This document shows positions 50,518 through 61,425 of a stretch of 64,000 nt of DNA, one piece after another; the first letter of the stretch is position 1; the number at the start of each line of letters is the position of its first letter. The notes beneath the pieces were generated by a model. It was not told the origin of the DNA and did no database searches. It worked only from the letters and a program-made list of their open reading frames with translations. Source of the DNA: Archilochus colubris (lineage: Eukaryota; Chordata; Aves; Apodiformes; Trochilidae); contig CM041083.1 in assembly GCA_023079485.1 (NCBI GenBank), forward strand, positions 168,475,400 to 168,539,399, in the 5' to 3' direction. Both the position numbers and the translations under genes were made by a program.

Positions 50518-50636
50518 ATCATAGGATCATAGAATTATTTGAGTTGGAAGTGACCTTAAACATCATCTAATTCCAAACCCCCTGCCATGGGCAGAGACAC
50601 CTTTCACTAAACCAGGTTGCTCAAAGCCCCATTCAT
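50518..50636 (-). mobile_element. CR1: CR1 LINE 3' end fragment
   Basis: Antisense CR1 3' end. It starts with degenerate copies of the octamer tail (ATCATAGGATCATAGAAT), followed by the conserved terminal block seen on the + strand as 'gttggaagtgacctt', 'ctgccatgggcagagacacc' and 'accaggttgctcaaagcccc'. About 120 bases survive, so the insertion was heavily 5'-truncated. Confidence 0.9.
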
Positions 50637-53600
50637 ACATCCCTCAGTAGGAATCACCCAACATGGGAAAGTCAAAGCAGCCTAATTAAACAAACAAAAA
50701 GACATTTTTATCTTACCATTAAAAATCACTTTCATGGAACATAAAGCAAAAGTGCATCTATAATTCCATCATCAAAAATACATTGCAAACTCACAGGGCC
50801 TGACAAGGCTATATGTGCATAATTTAAAATAAGTGTGATGCTTCACTAACACAGAAAGGGGTACATGTGGCAAGAGTTTAGATGGCCCCATGTCTTCACT
50901 CCCATGAAAAATCCATCAGCATGTGCAGAAACTAAGCTAGGTATACAAAAGAATTTGTTTCCCCTGCCTCAAGGCAGCAAAGGAAACCTTCCAGCCATCC
51001 TACCAGATGACCTTGGTAAAGAACAATTCTGCACTGAGCTCAAATCAGGAAGGGAAAGCAACACAGCTGCAGTGTGGGGGGTGAGGACTCTTCATCCATC
51101 TCACAAGCCCCATCCTAGGAAATATTTTCACCCCGAGCAATAGACACTCACTTGGAATTTGTCATGTATTTGTTGACACCAGTGACAACAGTGTCAGAGC
51201 CATTTAAACTGTGGTCTCACATGGGCATAGCCCATGGGCAAAACTCTTGAGATTTGAACTGGTAGAACATACTGGTCAAGGAAAAGCAGAAGAGAACTGC
51301 ATCAGCAGTTCATAATTTGAGGAGGAGGGATGTTTGCACATGTAATAATAATAAGTAATACCAAAAATGTGAAGAAAAGAAACCATTTGTGGTCTGCATG
51401 CTTCAAATGCTTGCACAATGTTACATCAGAAAGCTGCAGTCCAGAGAAAATGCCACTAAATTAGACACCTGAGTGAGTTGTGATTGTGTCAAATATCAGA
51501 TGCTTAGCCCTGGCATATAAGGGATATCTGACCAGAGCTCCAGCCCTTTCAAAATGCTTGTCTGATGCTTTGACCAATGCAAAACATCCTCTGACAGATC
51601 CTTTCAGGTAGCCAAGACAAAGCAGCTAGATTCCAGCCTATCCTCAGTGATCCCAAAAGATTGGTTCCAAAAGACTGCTAACAGAAGCAGGTCTCTGCAA
51701 AATTTTGGAGGAGAAGAACCTCAGAGATCCTAAACCCTACATCCTTGGGGGACACCACGGGCATTGTGGACTGGCTGGAGGTGAGACCTGAGCACAAAGG
51801 ATTTTTCTCCCTGATTGCTGAAGCTGCACTGCTGGATGGATAAGAGTGCAAGTCTTCACACCAGGAGAATAAGCAGTGAAGAGCCTGAGTAAAACAGTGC
51901 TTTTCATCCCTCAGTACTTTCTTTCTTACGAGCCACCATCACTATCCTGTCCAATACTCAGTCATAGAGCCTCCACCACATCTTTGCTGAATTTTCAAGC
52001 AGCAGCTGTCACACCTTCACCTGTTCCTCCCATGGCTGTCAAATCATCCCCAGAAACTTGGGTCTCTTAGCAGTTCATCTTCAAGATCCCCTCAAGCTTA
52101 TCTCAATGTCCCTTTGTATGTCCAACTTGATTTTATCCACCTCTTATCTCCTTTTGAGACAGGAAAGGGTTTGGGGAAGGGCTGTCTTTCTGCTCTGTTC
52201 TTGGTTTACAGGCAGTGTGTGTGAATCCAGGTCCCTGAGCAGAGCTTCCAGGAGGGAGCATTTGATGAATCAGTAGATCTAAAATTGTAATTCTGGATGT
52301 TACAGAAACATCAAGTTCATCCATATCTGTTGAATACTCTGAAATGACAAGAAGGTTGGCATGCAACCAAAGAAGCAGATAGTCTTCTTCCAAAAACTGA
52401 TGTTATCATCTCTCTTGTCTTCAGAGTCATTTTTCATGAAATGAGGAGGATCAGCAACAGACTCCATACAATTTTGCTTGGGGCCAGCTTACAAAATAAA
52501 AAGGTGAAGCATTGCAATGCTGAACAAGTCAGAGCAAAGACAAATAATTCCTGTGGTGAGTAGCTCCTTGCAGAATGAAAATTCATTTGGAAGCATCTCA
52601 GCTTTGAGTTTTCAGGGCCCTGTATTGACAAATGAGACTACCACCAGCAGATCCAGGGCCAGAGTTTTATAAATGTTCACTGTTCCTTCTGTTTATTGAA
52701 GCTTTGCTCATGTATCTAAATGACAGAACTAGAACTTGCTTGCCATTTTAGGACACTGCCGCCTGCATTTCAAAAAAACTTCTATGGTGACCTTGATCAA
52801 TCAGTTTGCCACTACTCAATGCTTTTATCTAATGATAAGTATTGCAGAGAAAACGTAATGGTACTGCATCAGTGACAAAGCTACCACTGTTTTATAGTGA
52901 CTTTGGATTTTTTCACATGCCTCTGCTGAATTCACCAGGGATGGCACAGACACACAAAAAGGGACTGTGACTAATTCAGTGAGACCAATCTTTTGTCTTC
53001 TTGTGTCAACACACGACACTGTTGCTACTTCTGAGTAAAAAGTTACAGGGAAACCCTCCTTTTCCAGCTTTCTTACCTGAAAAATCTTATTAACACAAAA
53101 GGGAATACTTGAATGATGCATGTGCAAAACATACCAAGTGGATAGTAAAGGCTATTGGGTGTTTTTAAATAATTCAACATGTCAACTATTTTTCACTATT
53201 TTTTTCTCCTGCTATAATGAGTCAGGTGTTGTACATTCAGCACCTTTCATGATTCACAAAGCTTATATAATACCCATTTGCATAGCACTACTTATTTGTA
53301 TACAAGTTCCACCCTTGCAACAAAACCTGCAGATTTCAAAAATATTTGTTGACAACCTCATTTTTTTTATCAAATTCATCTGATGTATGTGAAGACCTTG
53401 GCAGCATAACAGAAATATTCATGAGAACTAGTGATCACAAAACAATAGTTTAAGGTGTGTTGAATTTTAATGTTGCCAAATCTTACACTTGTTAAAGATA
53501 AACTGCTGAGCCTACTTCAGAAATTTTAATTCAGACACCTTCTTCACCAAGAGAAAAGTACTTTTTTTATTCCTTTGCCCCCCCCCAAAAAAAAAAAAGA

Positions 53601-54747
53601 AAAGGAATATTTTTTTTTCAAACATTTCTTAATTATAATAATGTCTGTGTGGACAATCAGAGTTTACCTCCTTAGTTTGTTCTCAGGCACTCATATATAA
53701 CCATTTACGCCCACCCCGAAATGTTGTTTATTGTGATTTTATCAAGTAAACATGGAGATAGTACAAATATCTTACCCAAAAAAATTTCAGGGCCAAGCTG
53801 TGTTCCCAGTTATTTGATGTGAACAAGCACGCCAGAAATACACGTGTTTTTTTCAGATATAGGACTATTTTTCAGCAGTTTTGTTTTGAGGTACTTTCAA
53901 GATCAGTGCTAGACCCCAAGTGTGAGACTGGCAGAATCACATTCTTGCAGGTCCTGCTGGGGTCATGGTATGTAATATGTGCTGAGACAACCAGAGCTGT
54001 CAAGGCTTGAGCAACTCCATGGATTCTCATCAGTAAAAGTTTACACAATACCAGATTTAGGCAGAGAAAGAAAAGATTTAAATTGTAGATTTCAATGTGT
54101 GTATCCCCTCTGTAAATCTGTCCCTATGCTTTCACACTGCAAGTACTGTAACCTTCTTCCTGCTCTGATTATTAAGATCCCTAATTATATTAAAGCTTAT
54201 CATCACTTATTCATGAAAGCATCTCTTTAGCACATCCAAAGTGACTGATCCCCAAGGTTAGAGCTAGGGACGTGTGTGTTTTCACAGAAGCACTCTTTAA
54301 ATTAGTTTTCTTCTATAACTTTTTCAGCAAGCAAGGTCAGTTGAGCTGGAAGCCCTTAGCAGTAGAAAATTAGGATGTGTAATCTATATACTTTGCCACC
54401 TGATCTCCAACATGAGTAAGCTACCTAGCTCCAGTGATTTTCTTAAATGAGGTGGAAATATATATAACTGTTTTAAACATGCAGGCTAACATTTTCCTCC
54501 ATCTATAATTATGCAAATCATTATATGGTTGTCTCTGCATGACAGAAGTAATAACATCTTAGAGAGACCCTGTTAAAACTCACTGAAATAATCCACACAG
54601 ATGGATATAATTTTATAGAAAATACAACATAGATGCATTAATTAGATACAAACCACCACTTCCACCTCCTAACAAGCTCTGTGACATGGGCTAACACATG
54701 TACTCTATAATGATTTAATTGTGTTTTGTTTGCAGCAGATAACTCAA
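50637..54747. other. Unique sequence, no supported gene
   Basis: Includes a C9/A12 junction at 53578-53598 and a minus-strand acceptor-like TTTTTCAG near 53083 that opens a frame of unrecognised sequence. No exon is supported. Confidence 0.4.
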
Positions 54748-54792
54748 ACTTGAGTAGATTAACTCAAATCTACTTGAGTAGATTAACTCAAA
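54748..54792 (+). repeat. 24-bp tandem repeat with internal inverted repeats
   Basis: Two identical 21-base copies (54748-54768 and 54772-54792) separated by TCT. Each carries TTGAGT and ACTCAA, which are reverse complements, so each copy can fold on itself or pair with its neighbour. A further AACTCAAA precedes the first copy. Confidence 0.9.
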
Positions 54793-55783
54793 GAGTTAAT
54801 AAGTTCAAATGTAACAAGAAAAGTCACAAGCTGTTACTATTTTTTGAGATGGAGACATACCATATATACTCTAAATTCACACCCACTCTTGATTTTAAGA
54901 AAAGCAGGATCATATCCATCCTTTAACATTTTCTAGGATGTTTCGTTCTCATTTTCTGTAATGTTTTCTTCTCTCCCTATCTTCCCACTTCCTTTCATTC
55001 ATCAACAGTGGTGTGGACTGTCAATTCCTTCCCATTTTGCCCCTATCCACAACGCCTCAACTGATGGCTCTTTATCCAGGATTTAGGCACAATGTCCTAG
55101 ATGGAAACTGTGTATGGTTGAGTCTGCTTATACTTTCTAAGAGATACACACCATCAGAGAATGCATTTTTGATACCTCTGTTTCTACCTGCATATTTTGA
55201 GGGTTAAGATACACAGGGAGCATCCTAAGCTTCCACGCACATAATATATTGATTAAAAAGAAATTAAATACATTATTCTGTTTTTAAAAATCAATTTCAT
55301 ATTAATTTAATGCAACATCTTAGAAGGAATTTCATTGATATTAATGAATTTTTAAATAGTTCATCCTCTAAGCCCTGTTTAGAGCTCACATGGGGTATGA
55401 ATTGGACCTCACACATCTTCTTCTAGCTTTTGCTTCATTTTCTCTATGAAACAACTCATGGTCCTTCACAGAATTTAGAGAAGCCCTTAAGTTCTCTGAT
55501 ACTAGCATAAACAAAGAAGAGACCTGGAATGGCCTCTTCCTGGTTCTTTAAAGAACAGCACCTTGCAAAGAGCAGGGATTTGCTGAAGGCAGAAAAACTG
55601 CCTCAGGGAAGCCTGCCCCCTTTCCACCATACCCACAGGAATTATATTTCCCTCTTTACCCTTTTCAGACTTGTTGGCCACCTTTCTCCATTAGAGGACA
55701 GTACACTCACAAGGATTACTGGAGAAAAGAGCAGCTGGCTCTGGTTCAGACCTTCCTGTGGTTAAAGAGGAGGCGTAGCTTCT
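54793..55783. other. Unique AT-rich sequence left of nested CR1/LTR
   Basis: No exon or repeat recognised. Confidence 0.45.
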
Positions 55784-55937
55784 TCATAGAATCACAGAAT
55801 CATAGAATGCTTTTGGTTCGAAAGTACCTTAAAATCATGTAGCTCCAACCTTCTGCCATGGACAGAGACATCTTCCACTAGACTAGGTTGATCAAAGTCC
55901 CATGAAGCCTGTACCTGAACATTTCAACCCTCCTGGG
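55784..55937 (-). mobile_element. CR1: CR1 LINE, 3' part, split by LTR insertion
   Basis: Antisense CR1 3' end starting with the octamer tail (repeats of ATCATAGA/ATCACAGA) and the terminal block with 'ctgccatggacagagacat' and 'ctagactaggttgatcaaag'. It breaks at CCTGGG (55932-55937), the left copy of the target duplication, and resumes after the LTR at 56238. Confidence 0.93.
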
Positions 55938-56237
55938 TGTAGTGAGACAGGACCAGGTGCCCTGAGTTATTGATGAGTGGGTGTGGGTTCACCTGTGTCT
56001 GGCCTCCCTCCTGAGCATGTGCAGGAGCAGGGGCCAATAAGAGAGCAGCTGACACCCATGGAGAGAGCTCTACTCTTCAGTGAGGATGGAGAAGTCCACA
56101 GTCGAGGAGCCCAGGAGCAGGCAAGAAGGGGTAGATCCCGGAGCCCCAGGAACAGCCCTAGGACATCGTCCAGGAATGGGCTAAACCCTGAGGCCTCAGG
56201 ATCAGCCCTAGGAGCAAGAAGGGCTCCTCCCGCTACA
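55938..56237. mobile_element. Solo LTR (endogenous retrovirus), 300 bp
   Basis: Exactly 300 bases inserted in a CR1. The insertion begins TGTAG and ends CTACA, a perfect 5-bp terminal inverted repeat with the canonical TG...CA ends. It is flanked by a perfect 6-bp duplication CCTGGG (55932-55937 and 56238-56243). A 6-bp duplication is the usual signature of alpharetrovirus/ERVK-like integrases. The body is GC-rich, contains a CCAAT box (56033-56037) and repeats CAGCCCTAGGA at 56153-56163 and 56203-56213. No gag, pol or env lies beside it, so it is the product of LTR-LTR recombination. No clear AATAAA is visible, so its transcriptional direction is uncertain. Open frames crossing it are chance. 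Confidence 0.85.
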
Positions 56238-56610
56238 CCTGGGCAACTTGTTCTCACCACTCTCACACTGAAGAATTTCTTCCAAATGTCTAACATAAAC
56301 CTACCCTTTTCGGCTTAAAACCATTCCGCCTCTTCCTATCACTACATGCCCTTGTAAAAAGTCCCTCCCCAAGTTTCCTGTAGACCCCTTCAGGTACTGG
56401 AATGCTGCTATAGGTTTTCCTCACAGCCACCTCTTCTTCAGGCTGAACAACCTCAACTCTCTCAGCCTATATTCATAGGAGAAGTGCTCCAGCCCTTTGG
56501 TCATCTTCATGGTCCTCCTCTGGACTCACTTGAAGGGCTCCATGTCCTTCTTATGCTGGGTTCTCCAGAATTTGACACAGTACTCATGGTGAGGTCTCAT
56601 AAGAATAGAA
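56238..56610 (-). mobile_element. CR1: CR1 LINE, continuation after LTR insertion
   Basis: Second half of the same antisense CR1. On the + strand it shows, in order, 'gggcaacttgttctcacc', 'tgaagaatttcttccaaatgt', 'tatcactacatgccctt', 'ccccttcaggtactggaatgctgctatagg', and 'gagaagtgctccagccctttggtcatcttcatggtcctcctctgg' spread over 56240-56530. It then fades near 56610 at the 5'-truncated end. The continuity of CR1 across the LTR shows the CR1 was there first. Confidence 0.93.
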
Positions 56611-57527
56611 TTCATTTGGGTCTTCAATGTGTTTCTGTTATGATAGGAGAAATAAACAGATTCTCTCACCCTATCTGTTTGTCACCTTGATGCCCTGACT
56701 CCTTTTACCCTCATAAAGTAGCATAAGCTTTATTCATTATCATGCAACCCTGTACCTTTTAGACACCTCCATATTCCTCTACTTTTACCCTTCTTTCCCA
56801 TTTCAGGTTCTCTTTTCCTGCACATACCTCCTCTAGCCCATCCTTAGTCAGACTGCTGAGTTCTAGGGGCACTTAATTTCCCAGCTTCCCCCAAAACAAG
56901 AACTATTTAACTGAATATGACATGCCTACCCATGCAACAAACATTCTCACAAGCACAAATACACATCAAGCATGTAAATGCCCTCAAAAGACATTCAGAT
57001 AATTTCTACATTGACTAAACTTTACCTGCACAGTTTTCACAGCCATTCAGCAAGCTCCAGGCTGTGCTGAAATCTGCATGCTTGGAAGGAGGAGTGTGCA
57101 TTTTGCATAGCCACCAATTTAACAGGAAACACGAGGAGAGGATTGAAGTAGAGGATGGAGATAGGACACTGATGTCTGGGGACAGGCTGTTTCTATGGAT
57201 GAGATGCAAAAAGCCTCTGAAAAAGAGTGTCTGCACAGCAGGTGCTTGTCTTACTCTCCAGACAACAGAGACTGAATATTCAACAGATATTGAACCTGAA
57301 TCCACTTGATCCCTAAATTAACCTGGCAACTGAAACAGCTTCTCTAATCTATTAAAAAAATACCTAGCAATTTCTATAATTTTTAGGAGCACTTTCCTAG
57401 GGTAAACAAGAAAGAGAAATGCAGGTGTCACACACCGATATTAAAAAAAAAAATGCAGATATTTATCTCCAAATTATCTTCTAGTCTCATTGTCCTGACA
57501 CACAGCTGGAATGTGAAAAACATACAC
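56611..57527. other. Unique sequence, no supported gene
   Basis: A minus-strand segment 57030-57072 lies between a weak TTTCAG acceptor and CAG|GTAAAG, but the tract before it is poor. Not supported as an exon. Confidence 0.4.
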
Positions 57528-57548
57528 AAAAAAAAAAAAAAAAAAAAA
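57528..57548 (+). repeat. Poly-A tract (21 bases)
   Basis: Uninterrupted A. A second 13-base A run lies at 57659-57671. Confidence 0.9.
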
Positions 57549-60500
57549 GTCATTGTGGAAATAAAAGAGGGTTCTATTTGGTTTTTAAGGCACAAGATTT
57601 CATGGGACAGGAAAATCGCTTCTCACCAAGATGTATTAGAGCTGCCCTTTGTGCAGTGAAAAAAAAAAAAACAACCCAGAGGTCAAGGAGAAGAGAATAT
57701 GCCTCTAGCTTCAAGAAAAAAACCCACAAACTTAATGGAGATCTATTGGAGGACACTGGAGCCTGCTTCAGAGAGACAAAGGGTATAAAGAAAGAGCAGT
57801 CTTTATAATGAGAAACCTCTGTTCATTCTCTGAGTGTCAGGGACATTGCCAACGACATGCTATTTCTCTTCCTTCTGCTCATTCAGGCCAACACCATTGT
57901 GCTGCTGTTCACAGCTTTAATAGCTATCTGCTTTGGACATCATTAAAAGTGCTGTGGCTTCAGGCAGTAATAAGCCTCTGATCCTTTTATTAATGGCAGC
58001 AATTCATAAATAAATAGGTTCCATTTTGCTTGGAGCTTTGCTGTGCCTTATAAACACATCTGAGGACCATTTCTGCTTTAAGTTTCTGACTGTGCTGAGT
58101 CCCATTAAATAACAGCATAATATAAGCTGCACATAGCAGTGGCTATTCAGTGGTTAATGGGTCCCCCACAGCTCACAAGAAGTTTTTCCCCAAGTTCCCC
58201 CTTCACTGTAAAACTTGCACAGCTCCAAAGTTACTGATGCAGCCAGCTGGAGTAACAGGCTTCTGAAAAGTGACAGATTCAAAGGAAGAAAGAGTGTGTG
58301 GTTTGCTAGAGGCAAGTTATTTTAATATAATGCAGCAATGACAGGTCTCTCAATTTAATCATCAGGCTCCTGATTTTCTCCTCGGCACTTGAATTTCACA
58401 CGATTTAGGGATTTAGGGAGATGCTATTTTATATATACTCTCAGATTTTGAGAGTACCTGCCAGGTCCATGTTGGAAGACATGTTTGTAAGTTTCCCAGC
58501 TTTTTTAAACAAAAACCTAAATAACCACATGCATGAGAGACAGGCTTCAAAGAGCAGCTGATAGAGGCTTTCCAGGGCATTTGATTGCTCTGGCATTTTC
58601 AGCATGGTAGATACACATCAGTTGCAGGTTCTTCTTTGCCAGTCCAATAAATAATTTTAATTCTTTTAAATACATCTGTGATGCCTCTCCAGTATAAGCA
58701 CATCTATTTTACATAACTAACAGCTGCTACCAGGAGAGGAACATTAGAATTCAGGGTTTCTGTTCATGAGTTTCCCAAAATTTATACTGCTGATTAGTGG
58801 ACTTCATCATGATCTGCTGTCAGGTGTACGTGGAGAGTACCATGGCTTGCCCACACAGTGTATGTGTGTTTGTGGATCTCTGGAACTCTCTTTCATTTAT
58901 GTGACTAATCAGAAATACACATAGTGTGTAAATTTAAAAATATATATTAAAAAATAAATTAAAAAACCTGTGCAGCTTCCTCATCCTGCAGCCCTCAGAA
59001 CTAATTCTGAGTAAGAGAGATTATCTCACTTGTCTCAGATTCCTGCTAGACCAGCTGAATAGACCAAGAGCCATTTCTGATCCCTAATTATCATAGAATA
59101 AAACACTATAATACTTTGAAATCTCACTGGAATACATTTTAAAGCCCCCAGATCGTGACTTTGTGTCTTTGAGGCAGATCAGTAAGCAATTCACTGAAGC
59201 CAAAACAGTGGCAGTCTGCTTCTCATCTGCAGACCCCTGGGGTCTAGAAACCACTTCTCAGCAGGGACCAATCATTCAATATGACACAACCATTTATCTT
59301 TTCTTAATCAAACATTCTCAAAGACAAGGACATTTCTTATTTCCTTTAGGTTGATTCTATCAATCCTCTGAGATGTTGCACTTCCAGAAATGTCATGAAG
59401 CTCTCTGTTCTCAGCAGACTCAAGACTCCTATGTCTATTTTCTACGTGGTTTCAAGGGAGCCAACCCTTTATACTTCTGTCAATTCAGAACTCTAACAAT
59501 TTCTTACACTTTTCCTCAGAAGCATCATCAAAAATCTTCGCTGATTCATAGTCTCACCTTCTTCATTAAAAAATGAATAAATCTGATCAGTCCTGGTGTC
59601 TTCCTTCTACACCTAGAGCTAAAAAAGAGAAAAAAAAAACAACTGAAAAACCCTTCAAGTTACAAAGGTGTGGTCTGTGTCACCTACCCTTAGACTTCTG
59701 CAGCACAGTCCTGTTCATCTGAGCCTGTCACTCTGGGCTGTCTTTGCAGACAATCACAAGAGAACCTTGTTTACAGGACAAGATTCATCTGACCCATTTT
59801 TGCCATCAACCTTACGATGAGATGCAGTTTGTATTTTGCTCTGTTGTTTTTAAAAGTCACAGAGTCTGACTCGCTGCACCACCAACATGGACATTGAATA
59901 AGTCTACAGGTAGTTAGACAGATCCCAAACTGGGTATTCAGAAATGAGTCAAATGGGGGGCTTGAAATGGAATTGCAATACTGGAACCACCATGCAACCA
60001 CTGGTGGAGAGACAACAGAGAATGGAGGGACTGAACAGAGTGAATACATGGGCATGTGACTCCCACTCAGGCAGAGGATGTAAGGAGGTGGGAGAAAAAA
60101 ATGAGAGAATAAGCGAATTCAAATTTGAAGCTGGAAATTCACCCTTGTCCAAAATTTTAGAAAACTGGATCACATTCGTTCTTTAAAAATGAAAACAAAA
60201 TCAATAGTCAATACAAGAGTATAATAGAATGCAATAAAATACAATAAGAATACAAAAGAAGGGTTTTATTTAATGAATTCTTATTGGGTTTGAAGTCTGA
60301 TTTGCAAATTGTTCTTTTTGAGGCTGTTGACAATGACCTCTCCTATAGCAAACTCTCATTCAGTTAAATAAAGCAGTAAGTTATTGGCAATTGTTGAGAA
60401 ACATGAAGGAGAAATGGGCAAAAAACCTTCCTTGACTGCTACTCAGCTCAGATTGCAAAATATCAATGAGAAAGGCCTGAACTCCCTCTGCTCCTGGCCC

Positions 60501-60719
60501 TGTGCATTCCATCATATAACAGAGAAAACTGTCCACTCCTCAGCAAGAGACTCAGCAAACCTGACATAACAATCATGCAGGCTTGTAAACTTCTGTCTTC
60601 TATTCCAGCTTGGATGAAATATTCCCCTACACTGGTGTCCTAAAAATAAAGCAGATACAAACTGAGAGTCTGATTTCACTGATTTGAAATTATCTCAAAA
60701 GAACAATTTTAAAGTGAGT
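57549..60719. other. Unique AT-rich sequence, no gene seen
   Basis: No exon or recognised repeat. Open frames of 74-94 codons overlap on opposite strands at 59771-60186 and have no support. Confidence 0.45.
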
Positions 60720-61226
60720 GGCCCTGGCTAGGATGGAGGACCTGGCCTGGCCAGAGCCGAGCAGGGGGTGACACCCAGAAAGAGAAAAGAACTAAGAAGT
60801 AATGGCTGGGTGGAGACTTCTCCCCTTTCCTGAGGGCCAACCTGCAATGCTGGGATGTCCCTCCAGGCACAATTACCCTGGCCAGGATGGATTAGGTCAC
60901 CTTGATTGTACTTATGCTGATGTACCTGGCTGAGGTGGCTGGAACGGAGTGCGGAGTGGTGCCTGGAAAGAGGTAAGACCTGTGTGCTGGAAACTCCCCC
61001 TGCAGGCAAACCTGTTTTCAATGGCTCTGATGCCAATGCCCCTGGCTTCTGTGGCACCTGACTGACAGCTGCCCCTTCAGAACAAAAGGAACTCTGGGGT
61101 ATGTATGGCTGTCCATGCTGTGGCTGTTTGGTTGTCTCTTGACCCACCACCATCTCGCATCGGGCCCTGTCCAGGATCAGCGACATCTTAGAGAAACTCG
61201 CTGGGCAGCTGCACCCCTGCTGGTGA

Positions 61227-61248
61227 CTCTCTCTCTCTCTCTCTCTCA
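61227..61248 (+). repeat. (CT)n microsatellite inside LTR-like block
   Basis: About ten perfect CT units followed by further C/T-rich sequence to about 61330. Confidence 0.9.
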
Positions 61249-61366
61249 TTCTTTCTTCCCACTTTCTTACCCTTTTCTCTCCCATTTCTCTCAGTTGTCT
61301 CTCTTATATTCTTTTCCTCTTTCTCTTTTTTGCCTGGCTCTATATTTTTGCCTGTGTCAATTGTCA

Positions 61367-61372
61367 AATAAA
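61367..61372 (+). terminator. Polyadenylation signal AATAAA of the LTR-like block
   Basis: Exact AATAAA after a T-rich stretch. A GT/T-rich element (GGTTGGACTTTGTTTTG) lies 25-50 bases downstream, as expected for the cleavage signal separating R from U5. Confidence 0.5.
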
Positions 61373-61425
61373 GTCTGCTTGCACACAACCCTTCTAAGGT
61401 TGGACTTTGTTTTGCGGATCCAAAA

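Larger units (their letters stand above)
60720..61425 (+). mobile_element. ERV LTR-like element, about 0.7 kb
   Basis: A block much richer in GC and in C/T than its surroundings, laid out like a retroviral LTR on the + strand. A GC-rich U3-like part (60720-61220) is followed by a long pyrimidine tract with (CT)n at 61227-61248, a TATAT word near 61306 and a polyadenylation signal AATAAA at 61367-61372. About 50 bases of U5-like sequence then end near 61420. The first part contains a diverged direct duplication led by CCCTGGCTAGGATGGA (60722) and CCCTGGCCAGGATGGA (60876). I could not find a matching target duplication, and both ends are approximate. No retroviral coding sequence adjoins it, so a solo LTR is the likely state. 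It shows no similarity I can see to the 300-bp LTR at 55938. Confidence 0.6.

Noticed and set aside
55967..56318. 109-113 codon frames on both strands at 56 kb
   Set aside because: They lie within the 300-bp solo LTR and its CR1 flank; GC-rich sequence simply has fewer stops.
57030..57072. 43-bp minus-strand segment between TTTCAG and CAG|GTAAAG
   Set aside because: Weak acceptor context and too short to judge.
60728..61285. 185-codon minus-strand frame
   Set aside because: Antisense to the LTR-like block and explained by its GC- and pyrimidine-rich composition.
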